64,000 nucleotides of DNA, from positions 496,001 through 560,000 of the forward strand of contig NZ_VKCZ01000019.1 of NCBI RefSeq assembly GCF_009299835.1, written 5' to 3'. The translations under genes were made by a program, and so were the position numbers. Source of the DNA: Microlunatus speluncae. GTDB lineage: Bacteria; Actinomycetota; Actinomycetes; Propionibacteriales; Propionibacteriaceae. Position 1 is the stretch's first letter. Every line of letters starts with the position of its first letter. The notes under the pieces are model-generated. The model did no database searches and was not told the DNA's origin. It saw nothing but the letters and a program-made list of their open reading frames with translations. Below are positions 16,572 through 25,357 of this stretch, one piece after another.

Positions 16572-18445
16572 CGACGGCGCAACCCCAGCACGACCGCCGC
16601 ACCGCCGAGCAGCACCAGGACGCCGACGATGGCGCCGATGATCAAGGCCCAGGGTGGATTGGGGCTCGAGGCGACGGCCGGACCGGGAGTGATCGGCGCC
16701 GACGAGGGCGGCGGCGCTGAGGTCGGCGCTGAGGTCGGCGTCGGGGTCGGCGGGGTCGCGGCTTGGTAGGGCGGCGGATCCTGCGCCGTCCCGACCAGGC
16801 CGACGGTCAGCGTCAGCGGGACCGCGAACGGCGCGTCGCCGTCCTTACCGTCCAGTCGCACCGTGAGGTAGTAGTCGCCGGCCAGCGCGGTGCCGCGATC
16901 GGCGTCCTGCGCACCCTCCCGATTGAGCCAGCGGAGCTCCTTGCTCGCCGCCACCACGGTGCTGCCGTCCGCGCCGATCGGAGTGCTGCTCAGAGCCGGC
17001 GCTCCCCGTAGGCCGAACGTCTGAGCGGTGCCGCCGTACGGCGACAGCAGCTCCAGTTGGACGTGCCGGCCGAGGCCGACCAGCGCCCGGTCGGCTCGGC
17101 TCAACCGCCCGGTCGTGGCCTGCACCTGGATCCGCTGACCCCAGCCGGCGTGGATCCGGTATGTCTGCAGCTCGCCCGGCGCGATGTCCGCGGCATGGCT
17201 GCCCGGTCGCAGGGTCGGGGCGTCGGCGAAGGACGTACCGCCGATCGCCGGCGCCGGCCGGCCCGGCTTGACCGGACGCCAGGTCGGCTCGCCCGCAACC
17301 GGCGGCAGGGCCGATCGATCGACCAGGGGCGGCTCCTCGCCGACCCTCAGTTCCACCGGGTCGCCGTCGACGCCGGGGGACAGGCCGCCGGCGCCGACCT
17401 CCAGCAGCAGTTCGGGTGATCGGGTGCATTCCTCGTCGCCGGAGCTGCTGACCACGAAGCCGGACAGCAGCCGGCGACCGCCGGTCCAGTTGGTGAGGTT
17501 CGGCACCGCCTTGGCGCAGGCCGAGTCGAGATCGTCCGGCGCGTAGAGCCGCAGCGACAGTCGGCTCAGCAGTCCCGGCGGCGCGAGCAGGCTTGCGCCG
17601 ATCCAGAACGTCGAGCCGGGCCGGGTCCGGTGCAGCCGGTAGAACCGCGTCGAATCGCCGCCGGGCATCCGGTCCAGCCAGGTGCCCGGCGCCAGCCTCG
17701 GCGCGGCCGCGGGCCGGTCGGCGCCGGTGATCGCTCGGCCGCTGAACCGGAACGGCCGGAAGGCCCGGGTGGTCAGCCCGCTGAGGCTGCGCTCCAGATC
17801 TTCGGCGTCCTCGGCGTCGTGGTAGTCGCCGTTGCCCCGGTCGGCGATGCAGCGGAGTTGCTTGCGGGCCTTGCCGGTGACCCGGAACCCGATCACGTCG
17901 ATCTTGAGCTCGACCCCGGCGGCGGCGAGCTTCGCGGCGACCGGACAGGGATCGGGCAGGCAGGTCTCCTCGCCGTCGGACACCAGCACGATGGTGCGCC
18001 GGCCTTCGCGGCCGAGGTCCTCGGCGGCTCGTTCCAGGGAGTAGCCGATCGGCGTTTCGCCGTACGGCTTGTACTTCGCGATCGCCGCCTCGAGCCGGTC
18101 CCTGGTGCCGACGCCGATCGGCACCACGAGCTGGGTGTCGGTGCAGGCGCCCTCGTCCGCCCGGTCGAACACCGTCGCCCCGTACACCCGCAGGCCGACC
18201 TCGGCCCGGGCCGGCAACGCGCGAACGATCTTGGTCAGCGCCGACCGGGCGGCCGTGATCTTGGTCCGGCCGCCGCCGATCTTCTCCTTCATCGAGCCGG
18301 AGGAGTCGAGCAGCAACAGCAGCTTTCCGGCCGGGTCGTCGGCCGCGGCGACGGTCGGCCGAGCCCCGGCGACCAACCCGCTCATGATCAGGCCGACGAT
18401 CAGCGCCGCAGTGACGCCCCGCAACAATTTCTCCCGCACGTCCAT
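16565..18445 (-). CDS. secreted, membrane-anchored VWA domain protein (paralogue 2)
   Basis: A 626-aa paralogue of the protein at 13250, with the same layout: signal peptide, VWA domain with DSSGSMKEK, Cys pairs in GACTDT and EETCLPDPC, a middle domain sharing GWGQRIQV and SPYGG, a Pro/Thr stalk and a C-terminal membrane helix ending LRRRH. The pair clearly arose by duplication and was then split by the opposite-strand MFS gene. Unlike its sister it has no copy of the CGTTTACTACTGCAAAC motif upstream, so control may differ. The ATG at 18445 is followed by a basic, hydrophobic leader, as expected for a signal peptide. Confidence 0.87.
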   Translation of the reverse strand: MDVREKLLRGVTAALIVGLIMSGLVAGARPTVAAADDPAGKLLLLLDSSGSMKEKIGGGRTKITAARSALTKIVRALPARAEVGLRVYGATVFDRADEGACTDTQLVVPIGVGTRDRLEAAIAKYKPYGETPIGYSLERAAEDLGREGRRTIVLVSDGEETCLPDPCPVAAKLAAAGVELKIDVIGFRVTGKARKQLRCIADRGNGDYHDAEDAEDLERSLSGLTTRAFRPFRFSGRAITGADRPAAAPRLAPGTWLDRMPGGDSTRFYRLHRTRPGSTFWIGASLLAPPGLLSRLSLRLYAPDDLDSACAKAVPNLTNWTGGRRLLSGFVVSSSGDEECTRSPELLLEVGAGGLSPGVDGDPVELRVGEEPPLVDRSALPPVAGEPTWRPVKPGRPAPAIGGTSFADAPTLRPGSHAADIAPGELQTYRIHAGWGQRIQVQATTGRLSRADRALVGLGRHVQLELLSPYGGTAQTFGLRGAPALSSTPIGADGSTVVAASKELRWLNREGAQDADRGTALAGDYYLTVRLDGKDGDAPFAVPLTLTVGLVGTAQDPPPYQAATPPTPTPTSAPTSAPPPSSAPITPGPAVASSPNPPWALIIGAIVGVLVLLGGAAVVLGLRRRH

Positions 18446-18604
18446 CGAGAACCCCCGCCTCGGTCAGTCCCGATCACGTTTCAGGACCGGGTCGATCGCC
18501 AGTGTCGGCCGAGAACGCGACGGGCGCCAGGCGAAGGGCCCAAACCTGTGGATAACCGGACCTCGCCGGTCTGAACTTCGACGAGCCGGCACCGCCGGGC
18601 GGCA

Positions 18605-18610
18605 TAAGGT
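18605..18610 (+). promoter_or_regulatory. -10 box upstream of hisF leader ORF
   Basis: TAAGGT lies six bases before the GTG at 18617 that opens a 23-codon frame ending in hisF's ATGA. No Shine-Dalgarno sequence lies between, so a leaderless start is predicted. Confidence 0.45.
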
Positions 18611-18616
18611 AGGCGC

Positions 18617-18688
18617 GTGAGCTTCACCCCACGACGTTCTTCTCCTCCGCTTCGCTCCCCCGAACAACGCCGCGGGGGCCCCGAATGA
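18617..18688 (+). CDS. possible 23-aa leader peptide coupled to hisF
   Basis: A frame from GTG 18617 ends in TGA at 18686-18688, overlapping hisF's ATG by four bases. It is rich in Arg, Pro and Ser and has no His codon, so it is not a classical histidine attenuator peptide. hisF has only a weak ribosome site of its own, while the small frame starts at the predicted transcription start; it may simply feed ribosomes into hisF by coupling. No homologue is known to me. Confidence 0.35.
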   Translation: MSFTPRRSSPPLRSPEQRRGGPE

Positions 18689-19476
18689 CGGTAGCGGTGC
18701 GTGTGATTCCCTGCCTCGACGTCCACGGCGGACGCGTGGTGAAGGGTGTGAATTTCGTCGACCTGCGCGACGCCGGCGACCCGGTCGAGCTCGGCGCCGC
18801 GTACGACGCGGAGGGAGCCGACGAACTCACCTTCCTCGACATCTCCGCTTCGGTCGAGGGGCGCGAAACCACCCTCGACGTCGTACGGCGGACGGCCGAG
18901 ACCGTGTTCATCCCGCTCACCGTCGGCGGCGGGGTCAGCTCGGTCAACGACGTCGACGTGCTGCTCCGGGCCGGGGCCGACAAGGTCGCGATCAACACCG
19001 GCGCGATCCACCGGCCGGAGGTGATCGGTGAGATCACCCGGCGGTTCGGCAACCAGGTGCTGGTGCTGTCGGTCGACGCCCGCCGCGCGCCGGACCAGCC
19101 GTCCGGCTACGAGGTGACCACCCACGGCGGCCGGAAGAGCGCCGGACTGGACGCGATCGAGTGGGCCCGTCGCGGGGTCGACCTCGGGGTGGGGGAGATC
19201 CTGCTCAACTCGATGGACGCCGACGGCACCACCTCCGGCTTCGATCTGGAGATGATCGCCGCGGTTCGCGCGGTGGTCGACGTGCCGCTGATCGCCTCCG
19301 GCGGCGCCGGCCGGGCCGAGGATTTCCCGCCGGCGATCGACGCCGGTGCGGATGCCGTGCTGGCGGCCAGTGTGTTCCACTTCGGTACGCTGCGGATCGC
19401 CGACGTGAAGGCGGCCCTCGCCGCTGCCGGTTACCCGGTCCGCACAGCCGTCGGCGCCGGAGGTGTTCCCGCATGA
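18685..19476 (+). CDS. hisF: imidazole glycerol phosphate synthase, cyclase subunit
   Basis: HisF, 263 aa, a (beta/alpha)8 barrel. With HisH it turns PRFAR and ammonia into imidazole glycerol phosphate and AICAR in histidine synthesis. Landmarks: VAVRVIPCLDVHGGRVVKG with the catalytic Asp in the first strand, TVGGGVSSVNDV, VDARR at strand 5 and LIASGGAGRAEDF near the second phosphate site. Length is normal. hisH and hisA are not next door, so only this late step lies in the window. The stop overlaps the next start (ATGA), placing hisF first in an operon with the dehydrogenase, HIT and mannosyltransferase genes. Confidence 0.96.
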   Translation: MTVAVRVIPCLDVHGGRVVKGVNFVDLRDAGDPVELGAAYDAEGADELTFLDISASVEGRETTLDVVRRTAETVFIPLTVGGGVSSVNDVDVLLRAGADKVAINTGAIHRPEVIGEITRRFGNQVLVLSVDARRAPDQPSGYEVTTHGGRKSAGLDAIEWARRGVDLGVGEILLNSMDADGTTSGFDLEMIAAVRAVVDVPLIASGGAGRAEDFPPAIDAGADAVLAASVFHFGTLRIADVKAALAAAGYPVRTAVGAGGVPA

Positions 19477-20402
19477 GGCGTGTCTGGCTGCCCTTCGCCG
19501 ACCTGGCCGAGGCCGAGCGCCGGCTCGGCGGCATCCCGGACGGGATCGAGGTCGACTGCTTCCCCGGCGACGGTGAATGGCCGGATTCGATCGGTGAAGT
19601 GGAGTTCTACGTGCTCTCCAAGCCGCCGAAGGTCGCCTTCAGCCGGGCGGCGGAGATGCCGAAGCTGAAGGTCGCGCAGATCCTCTATGCCGGCTACGAG
19701 GGCGTGCTGCCGCACGTGCCGGACGGGGTCACGCTGTGCAACGGCGGCGGCATCCACGACACCGCGACGTCCGAGCTGGCGATCGCCCTGGCCCTGGCCA
19801 GCGGGCGCCGGCTGGACGAGTTCGCGCGCAACCAGCCGGACGGTGTCTGGCAGCCCCGGGGCGGCGTCGGCCTGGCCGACCAGCGCGTGTTGATCATCGG
19901 CTACGGCCGGATCGGCGCCGCGATCGAGCGCCGGCTGGCCGGCTTCGAGGTGGCCTCGGTGACCCGGGTCGCTCGCCGGGCCCGGACCGAACCCGAGGTC
20001 CATCCGGTCGACCGGCTGCCGGAGCTGCTGCCCGAGGCCGACGTGGTCTTCGTGATCGCGCCGCTGACGCCGCAGACCGAGGGACTGATCGACGCGACAG
20101 CGCTGAAGCTGCTGCCGGACGACGCGCTGGTGGTCAACGTGGCCCGGGGCAAGATCATCGACACCGACGCCCTGGTCGCGGAGACCAGCACCGGCCGGAT
20201 CCGGGCGGCGCTGGACGTCACCGATCCCGAGCCGCTGCCGGCCGACCATCCGCTGTGGCGCTCGCCCGGCGTCTTCATCGTGCCGCACGTCGGCGGTGCC
20301 AGCACGGCCTACCAGCCGCGCGCGGATCGGTTCCTGGCCGAGCAACTGCGCCGATTCGCCGCCGGCGAGGAACTGGAGAACGTGATCGATGTCCTCCCCT
20401 GA
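19473..20402 (+). CDS. D-isomer-specific 2-hydroxyacid dehydrogenase
   Basis: A 309-aa NAD-dependent dehydrogenase. The Rossmann motif GYGRIGAAIERRL lies near residue 145. The catalytic Arg is in VNVARGKIIDTDAL, the Glu in DVTDPEPLP and the His in VPHVGG, in the usual order. It is slightly shorter than typical members. The substrate is uncertain; glyoxylate, hydroxypyruvate or another 2-ketoacid is possible. ATG 19473 overlaps hisF by four bases, and the 3' end overlaps the HIT gene by 14 bases, so the genes are co-translated. Confidence 0.88.
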   Translation: MRRVWLPFADLAEAERRLGGIPDGIEVDCFPGDGEWPDSIGEVEFYVLSKPPKVAFSRAAEMPKLKVAQILYAGYEGVLPHVPDGVTLCNGGGIHDTATSELAIALALASGRRLDEFARNQPDGVWQPRGGVGLADQRVLIIGYGRIGAAIERRLAGFEVASVTRVARRARTEPEVHPVDRLPELLPEADVVFVIAPLTPQTEGLIDATALKLLPDDALVVNVARGKIIDTDALVAETSTGRIRAALDVTDPEPLPADHPLWRSPGVFIVPHVGGASTAYQPRADRFLAEQLRRFAAGEELENVIDVLP

Positions 20403-20805
20403 CTGCGTCTTCTGCAAGATCATCGCCGGCGAGATCCCGTCCCGCCGGATCTATGAAGATGATCATGCGATCGCCTTCCTCGACCAGCAGCCGTGGCATC
20501 GCGGACACACCCTGGTGGTGCCCCGTGATCATGTCGAGAGCCTGATCGAGGGAGCGCCGGTGCTGGCCGACCTGGGCCCGGCGGTCGACGCGTGCGCCCG
20601 GCTGCTGGTGCAGCGGCTCAGTGCCGACGGACTCAACCTGTCGTCCTCGGCCGGGGCCGTGGCCGGCCAGGAGGTGTTCCACCTGCACCTGCATCTGATC
20701 CCGCGCTACGCCGACGCTCCCGGCCTGCGCAACCTGATCAACCCGCAGCCGACCGAGCCGGAAGAGCTGGACGCCGTGCTGGCCCAGATCAACGGAGCCG
20801 CATGA
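20389..20805 (+). CDS. HIT family nucleotide hydrolase
   Basis: A 138-aa histidine triad protein of the Hint type. DCVFCKIIAGEIPS at the start carries the paired Cys common to metal-binding members, and HLHLHLIPR holds the triad His residues. Family members cleave nucleoside phosphoramidates and AMP-lysine-type substrates. It starts inside the end of the dehydrogenase gene and overlaps the mannosyltransferase gene by ATGA. Nothing in its context gives a special role. Confidence 0.92.
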   Translation: MSSPDCVFCKIIAGEIPSRRIYEDDHAIAFLDQQPWHRGHTLVVPRDHVESLIEGAPVLADLGPAVDACARLLVQRLSADGLNLSSSAGAVAGQEVFHLHLHLIPRYADAPGLRNLINPQPTEPEELDAVLAQINGAA

Positions 20806-22097
20806 CCTTGACCACGCACCCGGAGTCGACGACAGCACCGCGCAGCCCGGGCCGCAGGATCGGCCGGCTGGTGGTGGAACTGCTGCCGCCGTTCGTCGTC
20901 GCGTTGATCATCTTGCCGTTCGTGATCTCCTTCGACGGCAGCTATTTCCCGTGGGACCCGCAGACCATCGATCTCCAGGTGTACGTCTACGCCGTCCGGG
21001 ATCTGCTGGTCGGCAAGGACATCTTCGCGACGACGACGCCCGGCTGGGGCCTCTACTTCATCTATCCGCCGATCGCGGCGATCCTGATGATCCCGCTGGC
21101 CATCGGCCCGTACGCGCTGTGGCAGGTGCTCTGGACCCTGGCCCTGGTCGCCGCGCAGCAGGCCGTGCTGCGCCGCTGCGGCGTGCCGCGGGGCTGGAAG
21201 CTCGCCCTGATCGGGATCGTGGTGGTGCTGGCGGTCGAGCCGATCCGGACCACCCTCGGCTACGGCCAGGTGAACACCCTGCTGATGGCGTTGGTGATCA
21301 TGGACCTGCTGCCGGACCGGCCGGGGGAGCGGCGGTTCCTGCCGCGCGGCACCTTGATCGGGCTGGCGGCGGCGATCAAGCTCACCCCGGCCCTGTTCGT
21401 GATCTTCGCGTTCCTGATCGGCAAACGGAAGCTGGCGATCACCGGCATCATCTCGTTCGGGGTGCTGACCGGGATCGGCGCGATCTTCCTCTGGCCGCAG
21501 ACGGTCTCCTTCTTCGGCGGGCTGCTCGCCGGCGACACCAGGACTGCCTCGCCGCTCTATGTCGGCAACCAGGCGCTGTCCGGCGTCTTCTTCCGGTTGA
21601 TCGGAGACTCTCGCGGGGTCACCCTGGTCGGCCTGGCGATCGGCGGACTGATCGCGCTGATCGGCACCGTGGTCGCGGTCCAATGGTGGCGCCGTCGGCA
21701 GTACGCGTTCGCCGTCGGGTTGGTCGGCCTGTGCACCTGTCTGGCTTCGCCGCTTTCGTGGACCCACCACTACGTCTGGATCCTGCCGCTCGCGGTCGCC
21801 GTCGCGCTGCAGGTGCGGTCCCGGCCGGGGGCGGCCAGGGGTCCGGTGCCACTGGTGCCGCTGCCGTTGTGGACCAAGATCATCGCCGGGGCCTGGGTGG
21901 TCTGGGTCTGTGCCTGCCCGCCGCTGGCGCTGCTGCCGTACGGTCAGGGCAAGGAGCTCGGCTACTCGGCACTGCAGGACTTCGTCGGGATCGTCGGGCC
22001 GGTGCTCGGCGCCGGCTTGATCATCGCCCTGGCCTTCGCCGAGGTCCGCCGATCCGCGGCCCGGACCAGCGGGCGGCACGAGGTGACCGGGGCGTAG
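20802..22097 (+). CDS. GT87-like polyprenol-phosphate mannosyltransferase
   Basis: A 431-aa membrane protein with about 10-12 hydrophobic segments, of the GT87/PimE-like family (DUF2029). The first outside loop has the expected acidic, aromatic stretch (DPQTIDLQVYVYAVRDLL), and IYPPIAAILM and NTLLMALVIMDLLP follow; SPLSWTHHYVWILPLA is another family-like motif. Members move mannose from polyprenyl phosphate to envelope lipids or glycans on the outer face of the membrane. The acceptor here is unknown. It ends the hisF operon; ilvD begins 12 bp later. Confidence 0.85.
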   Translation: MTLTTHPESTTAPRSPGRRIGRLVVELLPPFVVALIILPFVISFDGSYFPWDPQTIDLQVYVYAVRDLLVGKDIFATTTPGWGLYFIYPPIAAILMIPLAIGPYALWQVLWTLALVAAQQAVLRRCGVPRGWKLALIGIVVVLAVEPIRTTLGYGQVNTLLMALVIMDLLPDRPGERRFLPRGTLIGLAAAIKLTPALFVIFAFLIGKRKLAITGIISFGVLTGIGAIFLWPQTVSFFGGLLAGDTRTASPLYVGNQALSGVFFRLIGDSRGVTLVGLAIGGLIALIGTVVAVQWWRRRQYAFAVGLVGLCTCLASPLSWTHHYVWILPLAVAVALQVRSRPGAARGPVPLVPLPLWTKIIAGAWVVWVCACPPLALLPYGQGKELGYSALQDFVGIVGPVLGAGLIIALAFAEVRRSAARTSGRHEVTGA

Positions 22098-22108
22098 ATT
22101 ACGGCCCT

Positions 22109-23803
22109 ATGACCACCGACACGACCCCCGCTCCCGACATCAAGCCGCGGTCCCGGGCGGTGACCGACGGCCTCGAGGCCACGGCCGCCCGCGGCATGCT
22201 CCGCGCGGTCGGGATGGGCGACGAGGACTTCGCCAAGCCGCAGATCGGCGTCGCCTCGAGCTGGAACGAGATCACCCCGTGCAACCTCTCGCTTGATCGA
22301 CTGGCGAAGGCGGTCAAGGACGGCGTGCACGCCGCCGGCGGGTATCCGCTGGAGTTCGGCACCATCTCGGTGTCGGACGGGATCTCGATGGGTCACGTCG
22401 GGATGCATTACTCGCTGGTCAGCCGGGAGATCATCGCGGACTCGGTGGAGACCGTGATGGAGGCCGAGCGGATGGACGGCTCGGTGCTACTGGCGGGCTG
22501 CGACAAGTCGCTGCCGGGGATGCTGATGGCGGCCGCGCGGCTCGACCTCTCCTCGGTGTTCCTCTACGCCGGATCGATCATGCCGGGCCGGGTCGGCGAC
22601 AAGGACGTGACAATCATCGACGCCTTCGAGGCGGTCGGTGCCTGCGTCCGCGGCCTGATCACCCGCGAAGAGGTGACCGAGATCGAGAAGGCGATCTGCC
22701 CGGGCGAGGGCGCCTGCGGCGGCATGTACACCGCCAACACCATGGCCAGCGCGGCCGAGGCGCTCGGCATGTCCCTGCCCGGGTCGGCCTCCCCGCCGGC
22801 GGTGGCCCGGCGTCGGGACACGTACGCCCGGCAGAGCGGCGAAGCCGTCGTCGAACTGCTGCGGCGCGGCATCACCGCCCGGCAGATCATGACCAAGGAG
22901 GCGTTCGAGAACGCGATCGCGGTGGTGATGGCGTTCGGCGGCTCGACCAACGCGGTGCTGCATCTGCTGGCGATCGCCAACGAGGCCGAGGTCGAGCTGA
23001 CCCTGGACGACTTCGTCCGGGTCGGCCAGAAGGTGCCGCACCTGGGCGACCTGAAGCCGTTCGGTCGCTACGTGATGAACGACGTCGACCGGGTCGGCGG
23101 CGTGCCGGTGGTGATGCGAGCCCTGCTCGACGCCGGCCTGCTGCACGGCGACTGCCTGACCGTGACCGGCAAGACGATGGCGGAGAACCTGGCCGACATC
23201 AACCCGCCGGACATCGACGGCACCATCGTCCGCGCGCTGTCCGAGCCGCTGCACCCGACCGGCGGGATCACCATCCTGTCCGGCTCGCTGGCCCCGGAGG
23301 GCGCGGTCGTGAAGAGCGCCGGCTTCGACACCGAGGTGATCACCGGCACCGCCCGCGTCTTCGACGGCGAGCGGGCCGCGATGGACGCGCTGGAGGACGG
23401 CACGATCACCGCCGGCGACGTCGTGGTGATCAGATACGAGGGTCCGAAGGGCGGTCCGGGCATGCGGGAGATGCTGGCGATCACCGGCGCGATCAAGGGC
23501 GCCGGCCTCGGCAAGAACGTCATGTTGATCACCGACGGCCGCTTCTCCGGCGGAACCACCGGACTCTGCGTCGGCCACATCGCCCCGGAGGCCACCGAGG
23601 GCGGCCCGATCGCCCTGGTCGAGAACGGCGACAAGATCACCCTCGACGTCGCCCACGGCACCCTCGACCTCGACGTCTCGGCCGACGAACTGCAACGCCG
23701 CCGCGAAACCTGGACCCCCCTCGACCGCCCCGCCCCCCGCGGCGTCCTCGCCAAATACGCCAAGCTCGTCCAGTCCGCCAACGTCGGCGCCATCTGCACC
23801 TGA
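22109..23803 (+). CDS. ilvD: dihydroxy-acid dehydratase
   Basis: IlvD, 564 aa, dehydrates the dihydroxy acids of valine and isoleucine synthesis using an Fe-S cluster. Cluster Cys are visible in LAGCDKSLPG and GEGACGGMYTANTM, and a third candidate is the conserved Cys in ASSWNEITPCN. GKNVMLITDGRFSGGT near the C-terminus is a family signature. ATG 22109 fits the family N-terminus; the large upstream open frame is a shadow of the mannosyltransferase gene. TAGATT at 22095-22100 may serve as a -10 box with a very short leader, separating ilvD from the operon before it. Palindromic copy 3 lies right after the stop. Confidence 0.97.
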   Translation: MTTDTTPAPDIKPRSRAVTDGLEATAARGMLRAVGMGDEDFAKPQIGVASSWNEITPCNLSLDRLAKAVKDGVHAAGGYPLEFGTISVSDGISMGHVGMHYSLVSREIIADSVETVMEAERMDGSVLLAGCDKSLPGMLMAAARLDLSSVFLYAGSIMPGRVGDKDVTIIDAFEAVGACVRGLITREEVTEIEKAICPGEGACGGMYTANTMASAAEALGMSLPGSASPPAVARRRDTYARQSGEAVVELLRRGITARQIMTKEAFENAIAVVMAFGGSTNAVLHLLAIANEAEVELTLDDFVRVGQKVPHLGDLKPFGRYVMNDVDRVGGVPVVMRALLDAGLLHGDCLTVTGKTMAENLADINPPDIDGTIVRALSEPLHPTGGITILSGSLAPEGAVVKSAGFDTEVITGTARVFDGERAAMDALEDGTITAGDVVVIRYEGPKGGPGMREMLAITGAIKGAGLGKNVMLITDGRFSGGTTGLCVGHIAPEATEGGPIALVENGDKITLDVAHGTLDLDVSADELQRRRETWTPLDRPAPRGVLAKYAKLVQSANVGAICT

Positions 23804-23805
23804 AC

Positions 23806-23865
23806 ACCCCGACTTGTCAGAACTAGGGAACGCTATAGCGTGCTCTAGTTCTGACAACTCGGGGT
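23806..23865. repeat. palindromic element copy 3
   Basis: Arms 23806-23826 and 23845-23865 pair over 21 bases with one mismatch; the centre is the perfect palindrome ACGCTATAGCGT. The outer arms match copy 1. It lies between ilvD and the SDR gene, both on the plus strand, and could end ilvD transcription. Confidence 0.88.
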
Positions 23866-23881
23866 TTGGAGGGTGTTGAGC

Positions 23882-24640
23882 GTGGGCGTTGTGGTGACCG
23901 GTGGTGGGCAGGGGATCGGGCGGGCGATCGTGGAGCGGCTGCTCGGTGACGGGCAGCGGGTCGTGGTGGTCGAGTTGGCTGAGGCCAGTACGGGTTGGGT
24001 CGGTGATCATCCGGCCCGGGACCGGCTGGCGGTGGTGATCGGGAGCGCGGCCGAGTCGGCGGTGACCGAGGAGGCGGCCGATCGGGCCGGCGAGCTGACC
24101 GGGTGGGTCAACAACGCCGCCGTGTTCCGGGACGCCTCCGTGCATGCGGATCCGCCGGAAATGATCTTGGACGCGATCCAACTGAATCTGGCACCGGTGG
24201 TGGTCGGCTGCACGACTGCCGTGCGTAGGTTCCGCGACACCGGAAGTCACGGGGCGATCGTCAACGTCTCCTCGCACCAGGCCCGGCAGGCGGTGCCCGG
24301 CGCGACGCCGTACGCGACCGCGAAGGCGGCGATCGAGGGCCTGACCCGAGCCCTGGCCGTGGAGTACGGCCGGGACGGGATCCGGGTCAACTGCGCCGCA
24401 CTCGGCTCGATCACCACGGCCCGCTACGAGCAGTATCTGGCCGATCTCGGCCCGGACGGCGCCGCCGCCACCGAGCGGGAGATGGCCGCCATCCATCCGC
24501 TGGGCCGGGTCGGCCGTCCGGACGAGGTCGCCGCCACGGTCGCCTTCCTGCTCTCCGACGAATCCAGCTTCATCACCGGCGCGGTGATCCCGGTCGACGG
24601 CGGGCGCACGGTCCTGGCCCGCGACCCCGAGGCCCGCTGA
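23882..24640 (+). CDS. short-chain dehydrogenase/reductase (SDR)
   Basis: A classical SDR of about 252 aa. The cofactor motif TGGGQGIG lies within the first 15 residues, NNAA near 75, catalytic Ser in VNVSSHQA, YATAK for Tyr and Lys, and a C-terminal GAVIPVDGGRT. It is an NAD(P)-dependent oxidoreductase of unknown substrate. GTG 23882 is preferred, nine bases after GGAGG; GTG 23873 and TTG 23876 are too close to that site. The palindromic element just upstream suggests a separate transcript from ilvD. Confidence 0.87.
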   Translation: MGVVVTGGGQGIGRAIVERLLGDGQRVVVVELAEASTGWVGDHPARDRLAVVIGSAAESAVTEEAADRAGELTGWVNNAAVFRDASVHADPPEMILDAIQLNLAPVVVGCTTAVRRFRDTGSHGAIVNVSSHQARQAVPGATPYATAKAAIEGLTRALAVEYGRDGIRVNCAALGSITTARYEQYLADLGPDGAAATEREMAAIHPLGRVGRPDEVAATVAFLLSDESSFITGAVIPVDGGRTVLARDPEAR

Positions 24641-24656
24641 TCCCGGCGGGCAGAGC

Positions 24657-24691
24657 GGTCGGGGCGGTCAGGGCGGTCAGGGCGGTCAGGG
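24657..24691. repeat. short tandem repeat, about 9-bp unit
   Basis: Four units of GGGCGGTCA or a close variant run between the convergent SDR and anti-sigma genes and touch the anti-sigma stop. It is simple repeat DNA with no evident hairpin. Confidence 0.6.
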
Positions 24692-25357
24692 CGAGATCGT
24701 CAGCAGCGTCTTGTTCGAGGAGCTGCGGACCTCGATCGCGGCGATCTCGTTGATCGAATGCGAGGTCGCGGCCTGGAATCTCGCATCCTTGCCCGGGAAG
24801 ACCTTCCAGGTGCTGATCGTTTCGGCCACGCCCTGCTTGGTCACCACCACCAGCAGGTAGACGCCGCTCCGGGTCGATCCGGGGCGCTGCTCGTACATGC
24901 AGTGCATGTCGATCTTGGTGCCCCAGTCGACCTCCTTCAGGCCGATCGAGGCCCACACCGGAGCGTTGCTGACCGGGCTCATCGTGGCCGACGGGATGGC
25001 CGCCGGTTGATCACCGACCAACGGCCGGAAGACGATCATGAAGACCAGGACCAGACAGGCGGCAGCGGCCAGCGTCGCCGTGCCGATCGTGATCACCCGG
25101 CGCCGGAGCCGCTCGGCCCGCACCCGGTTGAGCAGCTTGGGCAGCAGGTCCGCGGGCGGGTCGGGCAGTTCCTCCTCGGTGGGCAACAGCGACGGCGGCA
25201 CCCGGGACAGCAGGCCGGGCATGCCGGCCAGTTCTCGGACCGCGGTCGCGCAGTCGGGACATTCCCGCAGATGCTGCTCGTACTCCTGCCGGTCCTTGGG
25301 CGACAGGGCACCGAGCACGTAGGCGGCATCGTAGGACGCAAACCTGTCCTGGGCCAT
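24686..25357 (-). CDS. zinc-type anti-sigma factor, RslA-like
   Basis: A 223-aa membrane anti-sigma factor. The cytoplasmic part has the ZAS signature HLRECPDC, preceded by YDAAYVLGALSPKDR, closely resembling RslA of Mycobacterium tuberculosis. One transmembrane helix spans about residues 95-115, and an outside domain of about 100 residues follows, with VWASIGLKEVDWG and one Cys. It should hold the adjacent sigma factor inactive until an external or redox signal, as zinc release from this motif is redox-linked in RslA. The ATG shares a base with the sigma stop (TAATG), so the pair is coupled. Confidence 0.9.
   Translation of the reverse strand: MAQDRFASYDAAYVLGALSPKDRQEYEQHLRECPDCATAVRELAGMPGLLSRVPPSLLPTEEELPDPPADLLPKLLNRVRAERLRRRVITIGTATLAAAACLVLVFMIVFRPLVGDQPAAIPSATMSPVSNAPVWASIGLKEVDWGTKIDMHCMYEQRPGSTRSGVYLLVVVTKQGVAETISTWKVFPGKDARFQAATSHSINEIAAIEVRSSSNKTLLTISP

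Noticed and set aside
20951..22108. Apparent 386-codon N-terminal extension of IlvD
   Set aside because: It is the out-of-frame shadow of the mannosyltransferase gene; IlvD proteins begin near 22109.
24657..24691. Tandem GGGCGGTCA units as a regulatory array
   Set aside because: They lie at the 3' ends of two convergent genes and show no dyad symmetry; simple slippage repeats are more likely.
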